Of a DNA stretch of 64,000 nucleotides, positions 8,821-17,355 are shown piece after piece. The stretch is from Streptomyces lonarensis (GTDB lineage Bacteria > Actinomycetota > Actinomycetes > Streptomycetales > Streptomycetaceae): NCBI RefSeq assembly GCF_012033735.1, contig NZ_JAAVJD010000002.1:1-64000 (forward strand), written 5' to 3'. Each line of letters begins with the position of its first letter. Position 1 is the first letter of the stretch. The notes below the pieces were generated by a model. The model had not been told where the DNA came from. It made no database searches and worked only from the letters and a program-made list of their open reading frames with translations. Both the position numbers and the translations under genes were made by a program.

Positions 8821-9927
8821 ATGCCAGACAGTCGGCTTGCTGAAGCCGTCGAGCTTTCCTTTGGGCGCCATGAGACCTTTGCCCCGCGCTTCGGCTGGCT
8901 CCACAAGGCTTACATGCAGGTAAAGGACCACAGTGACATCTTCCTTCGCGATGACGCCCCCGTGGTGCTCGGCGTCGGCAAGAACATGGTCTACGCCATG
9001 CGGTACTGGTCGCGCGCGTTCAAACTCACCAAGGAACACGACCACGAGGACCCCAAGCAGCGGGCGCAGCTTGCCGCTCCCACGTGGCGGGCACGCTGGC
9101 TCCTCGACGAGGACGGGGCGGACCCCTACCTCGAGGACACCGGAAGCCTGTGGCTGCTCCACTGGTGGTTGCTCTCCGCCGACTCACCGGCTGCCAAGTG
9201 CTGGGCGCCGAGTTGGTACGTGACATTCAACCTGGCCCCGCGGTCCCGGGTGACCGCGGCCGAGCTGACCCGGGTGATCACTCGTCACGTCCACGAGACC
9301 TTCCCAGAGAAGGACTGGCCGGCGGCTGAATCGATCAGCCGGGATGTTGACTGCTTGATCAAGATGTATGCCTCTGATCAGGAGCTCAACCCTCTGTCGC
9401 CGGGCAGCTTCGAGGACCTGCTGATGTCTCCGTTCCGCGAGCTCGGTCTGCTGGAGGGCCAGGGGAAGGGCAAGGAGCGCACATGGCGCTTCACCAACGG
9501 CGCACGGTCGAACCTCCCCGCCGCCGTCCTTGCGTACGTGTGCCTGGACTACGCGGCACGATTCCACTCGAGCGCCGGCTCCATTTCCGTCGCCCGCCTC
9601 GCCGAAGAGGAAGGGGCACCGGGCCGGGCCTTCCGAATGCGCGAGCCGGAGATCACCAAGGCGATCGAATCGATCGTCAGCGACCACCCGCGTCTCCAGC
9701 TGGTCGAAGCTCTCGGGCAGCGCAGCCTCCGCTTCGAAGATGCGCCGCAGGATCTGGCCTGGGACATCTTGGACGAGCACTACGACCACGTCCGGAGGCG
9801 GGACCGCTTCCCAACGCCGGAGGACTGGGAGGAGCGCTACCCCGGGCTCCGCCGTGCCGGCGTGAAGCGTCCACGCAAGCAGGGGCAGCGGACGGAAGAG
9901 CAGGACCTGATCGAGGGGATGGCGTGA
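8821..9927 (+). CDS. sspB: DUF4007 protein, SspB-like subunit of single-strand phosphorothioation
   Basis: The 368-aa protein opens with LSFGRHETFAPRFGWLHKAY and then DDAPVVLGVGKNMVYAMRYW, the signature I associate with DUF4007. In the published SspABCD system SspB is a DUF4007 protein reported to nick DNA so that sulfur can be inserted in one strand. I see no classical nuclease motif by eye. ATG 8821 follows AGGGAAGGG at a good distance; the TTG at 8788 is less likely. It lies 56 bases after sspA, and its stop overlaps the sspC start (GTGA), as in a coupled operon. A DndB-like regulator role is less likely because the gene order is that of ssp. Confidence 0.85.
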   Translation: MPDSRLAEAVELSFGRHETFAPRFGWLHKAYMQVKDHSDIFLRDDAPVVLGVGKNMVYAMRYWSRAFKLTKEHDHEDPKQRAQLAAPTWRARWLLDEDGADPYLEDTGSLWLLHWWLLSADSPAAKCWAPSWYVTFNLAPRSRVTAAELTRVITRHVHETFPEKDWPAAESISRDVDCLIKMYASDQELNPLSPGSFEDLLMSPFRELGLLEGQGKGKERTWRFTNGARSNLPAAVLAYVCLDYAARFHSSAGSISVARLAEEEGAPGRAFRMREPEITKAIESIVSDHPRLQLVEALGQRSLRFEDAPQDLAWDILDEHYDHVRRRDRFPTPEDWEERYPGLRRAGVKRPRKQGQRTEEQDLIEGMA

Positions 9928-12900
9928 TCATGGAAGCCCAGTCCACCCAGCTGGCTAGCCTGGTGGCCGCTCCCCCTCAGGTTCCTGCCGGCATCTCGCT
10001 CGTCGGTTCCCAGATGCGCTCCACCAATTTGGAGCGCGATGTTCAGCTGCAGGACCTCGGAGAGCCGTACTTCGGGGTGCGAGCCCTGGACATCCTCGAT
10101 CGCGTAACCAATGCCATCGAGGATCTTCGACGTCCCCGTGCATGGTCGTTCACTGGTCCGTACGGCTCCGGTAAGTCGACCCTCTCGAACCTTTTCGACG
10201 CGCTCCTCGGTGACGACCAGGCCCGCCGCGATGCAGCCCACAGGGCTGTCACCGCAACCAGCGAGGGGCAGGCGAACAGGCTTGCGCGAGTGCGTGACGA
10301 ACTCGCCGAGAAGGGCTTCCTCGGAGCGGTCGCCACGGCGCAGCGAGAGCCTCTGGCCGTCACGCTTCACCGAGCACTGGAGACCGCGGCCACCCGGCGA
10401 TGGGGGAAGCGGCGCCCGAAGGACGTCGCCGCGGCTCTGGCCGCCTGCGCCGAAGGGGAGCTGCCCACTCCGCAGAACCTGATCGAAGCGACCACCGTTC
10501 TGTGCAGCAAGGACCCCGTCCTGCTGATCATCGACGAGTTCGGCAAGACGCTGGAGTACCTGGCCGCTCAGGGCGACTCCGGCAGTGCTGCGAACGATGT
10601 CTACCTGCTCCAGATGCTGGCCGAGAAGGGCGCGGGCCGTACCGGCCTCCGGCTCTTCATGTTCACCCTGCAGCACCTGTCGTTCACGGACTACGCCGCC
10701 CGCTCGAGCGCGATCCAGACCCAGGAATGGGCCAAGATCCAAGGGCGCTTCGAGGACATCACCTTCGCACCGAACCTCGGCGACTCGGTTCACCTGATGT
10801 GTCGGCGCCTGGACCACTCCAAAGTCAGCGCACAAGGACACGCGCTCATCAGGGCTCAAGCTGATGCCGCTGACGCCTTCTGGCGTGACAACGCGCTGCT
10901 CTCGGTTGTGGACATCTCAGCGCGGAGATTCGCCCTCCTGTACCCGCTGCATCCGTTGACCGCAGTGGCTGCTCCGCTTCTGGCCTCCCAGATCGGGCAG
11001 AACGACCGGAGCCTCACGGGCTTCCTGTCGAGCGACGAGCCGAACACCGTCCGCCGAACGCTGGAGACTGCAGCGTCGGAGGCCTCCGAGCGGGCCACGA
11101 CCATCCGGGTGCCCCAGCTCTACGACTACTTCTTTGCGTCGGGACGCACCACCATCCTGGCGTCTTCGAACGCCAGTCGCTGGCTGGAGGTGGACTCCCG
11201 GATCAATGAGGCTCACGGGCTGCCGACCGAGGACCAGGAAGTCCTCAAGGCGATCGGCATCCTGAACCTCATCGACACTGACGGGCTGCTGAGGGCAACC
11301 CCCTCGATGATCCACTTCGCGCTGAACGACCCGGTGCAGGTTACCGACCCTGTGTCGTTTGCCGCGCTGCAGGAGCGGCTTGAGAGGTTGGTAGAGGACG
11401 GCTTCGTCGTCCACCGTGCCTATAGCAACGAATACCGCGTCTGGCAGGGAACCGACGTCGACATCGACAACCGGGTCCGGGAAGTCACTGCCCGTATCGA
11501 TCCGACCGATGTCGTGCAGTACTTCAGCCAGCACCTGGGGAGCGTGCTGCCGTCGGCAGTCGTCGCCGGCGGACACAGCCAGCGCACTGGCATGCTCCGC
11601 TACTTCACCACGGCGGTAAGCCACAAGGGCGGCAAGGTCAGTGGTCCGGACGTCATTCAGGACGCAGCGGACGGCATGGTCCTGTTCCACCTCGGACCCA
11701 TCGAGGACCGGCCCATGGTGGACTCACCCTTGCCGGTGCTGATCGGCACGACGAAGGACCCGGACGCGGTGCTGCGCGCCGGCATCGACCTGGTTGCGCT
11801 CGAAGAACTTCTCGACGATGACACCATCGACCACGTCGCCAAGCGTGAGATCGAGGAGCGAGCCTCCGAACTCGCCCAGAACATGGGCTTCCTGCTGGAC
11901 ACGGCCTTCCACCCGCTGGCCTCCCAGTCGACGTGGTCTCTGTGGCACAAGGGCACGAATGTCCCCGACCAGGACAGTGAGCCGATCGAGGCGCGCAGCT
12001 ACGCGAACCTGGCCTCCCAGGCGTGTGACCGCGTCTACAAGCACACGCCGCACATCCGAAACGAGATGCTCGGCCGTCACCAGCTCACCAGCAACGGAGC
12101 CCGTGCCCGTCGGGAGCTGCTGACCGCGACGCTTCAGCAGTCGGGTCTCCCTCTCCTCGGCTTCGACAAGACGAAGTACACGCCCGAGCGGGCGATGTAC
12201 CACGGTGTCCTGGAGTACCTCGGGCTTCACCAGGCGGCGGGGGAGGTCAAGGCCGGCACAGAGGGAGGAAGCCTCCTCACCCACGGCCTGAGCCGCCCGA
12301 GCGCTGAGAAGAACGAGAGCGTCCTCGCTGTCTGGGAAGCAGTGGACGAAGCCCTCACCCACGCCAAGCAGCCCACCCCAGTCGTGGACATCTACCGGCA
12401 TCTGATGGCGCCGCCCTACGGCGTGAAGGCCGGCGTCGTGCCGATCCTGCTCGTCACGGCACTGATCCTCCGCTCGCAGGACGTCGCCCTCTTCGAGGAC
12501 GGAAACTACTGCCAGCGACTCACGCCAGAGATCATCGAGCGACTCAACGTCCCGTACCCGGACCGGTTCACCGTCAAGGCGTCGCCGTCCGGTCGAGGCC
12601 AGCGCCGGCTTGTCGTTGACCAGCTCGCCAAGTCCCTCAACGCGGACACCCCCAAGTCCCGAACGGCACGTAACCCAGCCCTTCTCTCGGTGACGCGGGC
12701 GATCCTCGAGCGGATCATGGTCATGGACCCGTACGGCCGTCAGACCCGCCGACTCAGCCCCGAAGCGGTCGCCATCCGCGCGGTGCTCTCGGCGGCGACG
12801 GATCCTGACGAGCTGGTCTTCATCTCGCTGCCCCAGTCTCTTGGCATGGAGCCGATCGGCCCGAGCATGCCCAGGGATGAGGGCGCCGCCCGGGCCTACG

Positions 12901-13538
12901 TCGATCGCCTCACGACGGCGCTCGACGAGCTCTCCGGGGCCAGAGCGGCCCTGCGGCGCGAAGTCGTCGGTGTCCTCGCCCGGGAGTTCAGGCTCCCCGC
13001 CGACCTGACGGAGTTGCGTACGGGCCTGACCGAGCGCCTCAGCGGGTTCGCCAGCGCGCCTCTGGAGCTCAGCCTGCAGGGTTTCGTCTCCCGGGTCCTC
13101 AACAAGAGCCTGCCGGACGAGGACTGGCTGGACCCGCTCATCATCCGCCTGACGAACAAGGCTCTGGGCGACTGGAACGACAGGGACGTCGAAGCGTTCC
13201 CGCGGCAGGTCCGCGAAGTCGCCCGAGCTCTTGACCGCGTGAGCCACCTCTACGAGGTCCAGGAGGCTTCGACCACCGGCGAGGGCAAGGCCGCCAAGCC
13301 GCGTCAGATCGACACCCATCTGCTGACGCTTACCACACCCAGTGGCACCGAGGAGCGCACGCTAATCCACGTGCCTCGACAGTCGCGCCAGACTGCTGAC
13401 GAGCTTGTTGTCAGTGTCATCAAGCAAGCTGAAGATGCACTGGGCCCCGACGGAGCACGCATCCTGCTCGCCGCACTGGCCGAGCACCTTGCCGCGAAGG
13501 ACTCCGCCGAGCAGCCCCATACTAAGGAGACGCCGTGA
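9924..13538 (+). CDS. sspC: Large P-loop ATPase, SspC-like
   Basis: About 1,200 aa. Counting from the ATG at 9930, Walker A is GPYGSGKST at 76-84 and Walker B is VLLIIDEFGK at 197-206. The rest is a long region without obvious motifs, ending in an acidic tail. SspC is the ATPase of the ssp operon, thought to drive the DNA transactions of modification together with SspB and SspD. Two starts are possible: GTG 9924, which overlaps the sspB stop and lies five bases after GAGGGG, or ATG 9930. Everything upstream in the same open frame is the antisense-like shadow of sspB and should be ignored. The size and context also recall BrxC-type ATPases, but the neighbours are not BREX genes. Confidence 0.85.
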   Translation: MIMEAQSTQLASLVAAPPQVPAGISLVGSQMRSTNLERDVQLQDLGEPYFGVRALDILDRVTNAIEDLRRPRAWSFTGPYGSGKSTLSNLFDALLGDDQARRDAAHRAVTATSEGQANRLARVRDELAEKGFLGAVATAQREPLAVTLHRALETAATRRWGKRRPKDVAAALAACAEGELPTPQNLIEATTVLCSKDPVLLIIDEFGKTLEYLAAQGDSGSAANDVYLLQMLAEKGAGRTGLRLFMFTLQHLSFTDYAARSSAIQTQEWAKIQGRFEDITFAPNLGDSVHLMCRRLDHSKVSAQGHALIRAQADAADAFWRDNALLSVVDISARRFALLYPLHPLTAVAAPLLASQIGQNDRSLTGFLSSDEPNTVRRTLETAASEASERATTIRVPQLYDYFFASGRTTILASSNASRWLEVDSRINEAHGLPTEDQEVLKAIGILNLIDTDGLLRATPSMIHFALNDPVQVTDPVSFAALQERLERLVEDGFVVHRAYSNEYRVWQGTDVDIDNRVREVTARIDPTDVVQYFSQHLGSVLPSAVVAGGHSQRTGMLRYFTTAVSHKGGKVSGPDVIQDAADGMVLFHLGPIEDRPMVDSPLPVLIGTTKDPDAVLRAGIDLVALEELLDDDTIDHVAKREIEERASELAQNMGFLLDTAFHPLASQSTWSLWHKGTNVPDQDSEPIEARSYANLASQACDRVYKHTPHIRNEMLGRHQLTSNGARARRELLTATLQQSGLPLLGFDKTKYTPERAMYHGVLEYLGLHQAAGEVKAGTEGGSLLTHGLSRPSAEKNESVLAVWEAVDEALTHAKQPTPVVDIYRHLMAPPYGVKAGVVPILLVTALILRSQDVALFEDGNYCQRLTPEIIERLNVPYPDRFTVKASPSGRGQRRLVVDQLAKSLNADTPKSRTARNPALLSVTRAILERIMVMDPYGRQTRRLSPEAVAIRAVLSAATDPDELVFISLPQSLGMEPIGPSMPRDEGAARAYVDRLTTALDELSGARAALRREVVGVLAREFRLPADLTELRTGLTERLSGFASAPLELSLQGFVSRVLNKSLPDEDWLDPLIIRLTNKALGDWNDRDVEAFPRQVREVARALDRVSHLYEVQEASTTGEGKAAKPRQIDTHLLTLTTPSGTEERTLIHVPRQSRQTADELVVSVIKQAEDALGPDGARILLAALAEHLAAKDSAEQPHTKETP

Positions 13539-14371
13539 CCAGCACGAACACCCCGGAAGGGAAGAAGCGCCACGTCCTCGGCCTGTCCGGGGGCAAGGAC
13601 TCCTCCGCTCTCGCGATCTACATGCGTGACCGCGTCCCGGACATGGAGTACTTCTTCTGCGACACCGGCGCCGAGCTGCCGGAGACCTACGAATACCTCA
13701 ACCGCCTCGAAGCTGCGGTCGGCAAGCCGATCGTCCGCCTCAACGCGAGCCGGGACTTCGACCACTGGCTGGAGGTCTACCAAGGCACCCTGCCCAGCCC
13801 CCAGATGCGCTGGTGCACAAAGAACCTGAAGATCAGGCCGCTCGAAGAGTGGGTGGGCGACGACGAGGTCATCTCGTACGTCGCGATCCGTGCTGACGAG
13901 AACCGTCTCGGCTACGTCAGCACCAAGCCGAACATCGAGGCCGTCTTCCCCTTCCGGGAGGACGGCATCGACCGGGCCGGGGTGGACCGCATCCTCGACG
14001 AGGCCGGCATCGGCCTCCCGGCCTACTACGAGTGGCGCACGCGCTCCGGCTGCTACTTCTGCTTCTTCCAGCGCAAGCACGAGTGGGTCGGTCTCAAGGA
14101 CCGGCACCCGGAGCTTTTCGAGAAGGCCATAGCGTACGAGGAGAAGGTCAACTACCGGCGCACGGCCATGCAGGAGCGTCAGTACACCTGGTCCCAGGGC
14201 GAGTCGCTCCACGAGCTCATAGAACGCCGCGACGAGATCGAGGCCAAGCACGAGGCCGCCCTGGAGCGTGCCGCGAAGCGCACGAAGCCGAACCGCCCGC
14301 TCCTGGAGATCCTCTCCGACGCCCTCGACGAGGACGACGACTCGGCAGCCTGCGCGGTCTGCCACCTGTGA
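13535..14371 (+). CDS. sspD: PAPS-reductase-family ATP pyrophosphatase, SspD/DndC-like
   Basis: The 278-aa protein has the PP-loop SGGKDSS at 18-24 and the family cysteines: C94 in MRWCTKN, then C173 and C176 in SGCYFCFFQRK. DndC-type proteins use such cysteines for an Fe-S cluster. It activates the DNA backbone phosphate with ATP so that sulfur from SspA can replace a non-bridging oxygen. An extra C-terminal CAVC (about residues 273-276) follows a charged helical stretch. GTG 13535 overlaps the sspC stop and is preceded by AAGGAGA. Last gene of the operon; a strong hairpin follows. Free PAPS reductase activity in sulfate assimilation is the alternative, but the operon argues against it. Confidence 0.9.
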   Translation: MTSTNTPEGKKRHVLGLSGGKDSSALAIYMRDRVPDMEYFFCDTGAELPETYEYLNRLEAAVGKPIVRLNASRDFDHWLEVYQGTLPSPQMRWCTKNLKIRPLEEWVGDDEVISYVAIRADENRLGYVSTKPNIEAVFPFREDGIDRAGVDRILDEAGIGLPAYYEWRTRSGCYFCFFQRKHEWVGLKDRHPELFEKAIAYEEKVNYRRTAMQERQYTWSQGESLHELIERRDEIEAKHEAALERAAKRTKPNRPLLEILSDALDEDDDSAACAVCHL

Positions 14372-14381
14372 TCTGCGCCCT

Positions 14382-14415
14382 GAGCCCGGTCCACGCATCA
14401 GCGTGAACCGGGCTC
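14382..14415 (+). terminator. Hairpin terminator after sspD
   Basis: GAGCCCGGTCCACGC (14382-14396) pairs with GCGTGAACCGGGCTC (14401-14415) with one mismatch and a four-base ATCA loop. No U-run follows, as is usual in high-GC actinobacteria. It separates the ssp operon from the following GHKL/GIY-YIG pair. Confidence 0.75.
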
Positions 14416-14436
14416 AAGCATGCAACCGGCGGGGCA

Positions 14437-14456
14437 GTGTCAGAGTTACCTGACAC
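14437..14456 (+). promoter_or_regulatory. Palindromic operator-like site before second GHKL ATPase
   Basis: GTGTCAG (14437-14443) and CTGACAC (14450-14456) form a perfect 7-bp inverted repeat with a 6-base spacer, 70 bases before the ATG at 14526. The size fits a dimeric HTH repressor site. No regulator gene is adjacent; the XRE proteins at 18.7-19.8 and 21.7-22.1 kb are possible partners. Confidence 0.4.
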
Positions 14457-14525
14457 ACTGTGAGGCCAGAGAGAACTTACGGTTCTTCTTTCCAAGATCA
14501 GTCGCTTGCAAGGGGGCGGGGAAAG

Positions 14526-16202
14526 ATGGTTGAGCAGCACGGACAGCCTGCGCCAGACGCCGTGGTCGCGGAGGTTCCAATCAATCCGGGCCGGGTACTC
14601 CGCGCCATCGCGCGCATCGGCTACACGCCCGAAAGCGCAATCTGTGACATCGTAGACAATTCGGTTGCAGCTAACGCTCGTAGGGTTGCGATCGTCCTTG
14701 AGCGGCAGCCCAACGTGGCTGAGTCGCGCCGCAATAGTGCCGCGCGATACGTCATTGCCGATGACGGCGACGGTATGGACGAGACGAGCCTGATCGAAGC
14801 GCTGGGACTGGGCACCGAGAGGCCATACGACAAAGACAGCCTCGGGAAATACGGTCTCGGGCTGAAGAGCGCTGGTCTTTCACAGGGAGATCGCCTCGTC
14901 GTGGTCAGCGCTCCACGAGGGGGCAGCTGGAGCAAAGTTGTACTCGACCTTCCGCATGTGGAGAAGGTCGGGAAGTTGGAATGCTTGGTCATGGAGCCGA
15001 ATGAGGTCGACCTCGCGCGTATTGAGCAACTGATCCCGGGAGCTGAGCACGGAACAGTCGTTACTATTGAGAAGGTTCATAAGTCCAATCATCCCAGCAT
15101 CCGTAAGACGCGAGAAGCCCTGAAGCGAAACCTGGGGGTGACTTATTTCTATTTCCTTCAGGGCGGGGACCGTGAGTTCGATATTTGGCTCGACGGTGAG
15201 CCCGTAGCTCCATTTGACCCCCTGTTCGTTGACGAAGCTGACGCCGGAGGTAATCTGGACGATTCGACGTGGGATGGCCGCTCGGTTCGATGGCTTGAAC
15301 GCCAGCGTTCGGTAGTACTGGACTCCGAAAATGGTGTGCGAGCACAGTTGGAGGCCACCCAGCTTGTGCACCCGCCAGCCTTCGATAATCCCGCAGAGAT
15401 TCGTAAAAAGTACATGATTGGAGCCGGTCACTACGGCTTCTACATCTACCGGAACAGGCGGCTCATTCGCTGGGCTGAGCGTTTCGATGGGATCATCCCA
15501 ACAGATCAGGATTTCTTTGCATTTCGAGGTCGGATTCTGATCGATGATACTGCTGACGACGCATTCAATATCGACGTCAAGAAGTCCCAGATACTGCTGA
15601 GTGAAGAAGCTGAGCAGTCGCTGGATGATGCCGTACATGAAGCTAAGCGCCAAAGCAAAGTTGCATGGAAGACGGCAGCCAAAATCCTCAGGCGGAAGGC
15701 GAACTCTGATCCATACAGCAAGGCAGCCGAGGCTCTGAGCGAGATTGAGTTCCCGGACCTTCTGCCGGCTGACCCCGACGACGTTATGGCCGAGGCGGAA
15801 CGCAGTAAGCGTGCCGAGAAGGAGTCGGTTAGGCATCCGCTGAAGAGCGGTGAGCGCGAGCAGGCCCGCAAGGACGGGGCCAGAGTCACCCTCGTTGATC
15901 AGCTGGACGATAACGCGCTTTGGGAGCGAGCCCACGATGCAACGCTCGGGACAGTGGTGAGGGTAAATCGATCGCATCGCTTCATGCGCATGTTTGAGGA
16001 GCGATTCGGCAGTGATGCCGACGTCGTCCTCCTGCTGCAGGCCCTGTTCTTGAGCTTGGCATTCGCTGAAAGCGGGACAGTGCGCAATAAGCAAGACCTC
16101 GATGACGAGATCATTGAAGAGGTGTTCGTCAGGTTCCGCAATCAGGCTTCTGCGGCAGTCTATAAGGCGACCACTGACGCCCTTGAGCGGCGCTTCGCTT
16201 AG
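14526..16202 (+). CDS. Second GHKL ATPase, partner of GIY-YIG nuclease
   Basis: A 558-aa protein with a Bergerat fold: N-box region AICDIVDNS (D41-N45), G1 DDGDGM (79-84) and G2 GKYGLGLKSAGLSQG (107-121). It belongs to a different subgroup from the ATPase at 3.7-5.6 kb: the usual Glu of the N-box is Asp here (D41), and the lid is GLGLKSA. The C-terminal part is helical and charged. ATG 14526 follows AAGGGGGCGGGG; an upstream GTG at 14460 has no ribosome site. Codon use is clearly more AT-rich than in the ssp genes, which suggests separate acquisition. The GIY-YIG gene begins 13 bases after the stop, so the two form a pair: ATPase plus nuclease. Confidence 0.8.
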   Translation: MVEQHGQPAPDAVVAEVPINPGRVLRAIARIGYTPESAICDIVDNSVAANARRVAIVLERQPNVAESRRNSAARYVIADDGDGMDETSLIEALGLGTERPYDKDSLGKYGLGLKSAGLSQGDRLVVVSAPRGGSWSKVVLDLPHVEKVGKLECLVMEPNEVDLARIEQLIPGAEHGTVVTIEKVHKSNHPSIRKTREALKRNLGVTYFYFLQGGDREFDIWLDGEPVAPFDPLFVDEADAGGNLDDSTWDGRSVRWLERQRSVVLDSENGVRAQLEATQLVHPPAFDNPAEIRKKYMIGAGHYGFYIYRNRRLIRWAERFDGIIPTDQDFFAFRGRILIDDTADDAFNIDVKKSQILLSEEAEQSLDDAVHEAKRQSKVAWKTAAKILRRKANSDPYSKAAEALSEIEFPDLLPADPDDVMAEAERSKRAEKESVRHPLKSGEREQARKDGARVTLVDQLDDNALWERAHDATLGTVVRVNRSHRFMRMFEERFGSDADVVLLLQALFLSLAFAESGTVRNKQDLDDEIIEEVFVRFRNQASAAVYKATTDALERRFA

Positions 16203-16215
16203 AGAAGGATAGAGG

Positions 16216-16719
16216 GTGGGGGACTCTCCGGCGGAAGGAGAATGGGGCTCCGCAATCATTGGGCGCCCCACTCTCTGTCGCACTCGCGCGTACGTCTACT
16301 GCGGCTACTCAAGAAGTGTCCGCGTTGCCTATATCGGCATGACCATGGGCCGTAATGGCATATTCGGCAGATGGGGTGATCACCTCGGGCGCGCTCTTGA
16401 GAGATCATCGTTTCGTAGGCGACTCTACGAGTTTGATGAAGATGCATGGGATCGCATGGATGACCTTGCCATCTTTTGGGCCGAAATGGGCGAGCAGCAG
16501 GAGTTTGTGACTGTGGAAACGCTCCATCGCGAGGCGGTTGAGTATCTTGTGCAGCGGGAATTGCGTGAGATTGTTGCTCTGGGTGACCCGCCTCTGCGAG
16601 TGATCAGCAAGGTGCGTTCCAATCGAGCTGTGCAACTTCCAATGGTGAGGCAGGGTGCCGGTCGTATTGTGGCTCAGTTCCGCGATCACTTCGAGGCTGC
16701 TAACGGGATGGCCTTCTGA
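16216..16719 (+). CDS. GIY-YIG-family nuclease
   Basis: A 167-aa protein with the GIY-YIG layout: RAYVYCGYS at 24-32 for the first half, AYIGMT at 38-43 for the YIG half, a conserved GRWGDHL that may supply the arginine, and E106 in LHREAVEYLVQ, where the metal-binding glutamate of this fold is expected. Such nucleases cut one DNA strand at a time. GTG 16216 is preceded by GAAGGA. It shares the low GC of the ATPase gene just upstream and overlaps the convergent phage remnant gene by 20 bases, so the pair seems to have been inserted next to the prophage fossil. The motif match is partial, so the catalytic call is less certain than the fold. Confidence 0.75.
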   Translation: MGDSPAEGEWGSAIIGRPTLCRTRAYVYCGYSRSVRVAYIGMTMGRNGIFGRWGDHLGRALERSSFRRRLYEFDEDAWDRMDDLAIFWAEMGEQQEFVTVETLHREAVEYLVQRELREIVALGDPPLRVISKVRSNRAVQLPMVRQGAGRIVAQFRDHFEAANGMAF

Positions 16720-17008
16720 TAATAAAGGCAGGCGTCGACGATTCTTCTTCCCGCATCGACGATGCTGTCATTCCCTCGATTTGTCTCTCCAGTGCACGGA
16801 CATTTTCTGCGCTGTTCACCGTGGCGACTCCCTGGACAGTCACGGTCAGGGGGTCGGATAGGAGGGCAGCTCTTCGGTCCTGCAGGACCTCCAGGGCGAC
16901 GGCTTGGAACGACCCGAGGCGCTGGTGTCGGCGGTCCAGGTCGGCTCGGTCTGCCTCGCCGAGTTCGGAGCATAGGTAGGCGTACTCCGCATCCGTGAGG
17001 GCGGTCAT
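16700..17008 (-). CDS. Phage head-region protein, unknown (prophage remnant)
   Basis: From ATG 17008, 102 aa beginning MTALTDAEYAYLCSELGEAD. The body is soluble and helical, with a short beta-rich central part (LTVTVQGVATV). Genes of this kind follow the major capsid gene in Streptomyces-type prophages, where a small head-completion or connector protein is usual, but I cannot name it. It lies directly behind a truncated capsid gene in the same direction. Its last codons overlap the GIY-YIG gene end, so the original C-terminus may be altered. Confidence 0.5.
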   Translation of the reverse strand: MTALTDAEYAYLCSELGEADRADLDRRHQRLGSFQAVALEVLQDRRAALLSDPLTVTVQGVATVNSAENVRALERQIEGMTASSMREEESSTPAFIIRRPSR

Positions 17009-17027
17009 GTCGGCTCCGCCTTGGCGA

Positions 17028-17327
17028 GGTGTCGAGGAGGATCTGCTCCAGCTCGCCGCCGACGAGCTTCTGGCCGAGGGGCGGCAGCATGCCCTCGGTG
17101 ATGATGCGCTCCGCCTGGCGGCGGGCGACTGCCGTCTGGGCGTCGTACGCACGGAACTTGGCGGCGTTGACGCGGCGCTTGCTGGACCGGATCCGGAACT
17201 TCACGGAGTTCAGGCGCCGCTCGGGCATGACCGTGCGGGTCAGCTCGTAGTCGGCGGGGGTGGTCATCGTGCGGGCGAAGGCGTTGAGGTCGGCGGCGTC
17301 CACGCCGCGGAGCAGGGTGTCGAGCAT
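17028..17327 (-). pseudogene. Phage major capsid protein, 5' fragment
   Basis: ATG 17327 starts MLDTLLRGVDAADLNAFART and runs in a capsid-E-like N-terminus for 100 codons, up to GELEQILLDT. The frame then passes out of register across the next gene. Complete capsid proteins of this kind have about 330-350 residues, so roughly two thirds were deleted and the remaining 5' part was joined to the next gene. It is part of a dead prophage head module. Confidence 0.65.
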
Positions 17328-17355
17328 GAGGGGATGAGCTCCTTCGGCGGGTAGG

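Noticed and set aside
9483-9923. N-terminal extension of the SspC-like protein
   Set aside because: The extra 147 codons overlap sspB in another frame and are Arg/Pro-rich. GTG 9,924 or ATG 9,930 has a proper ribosome site.
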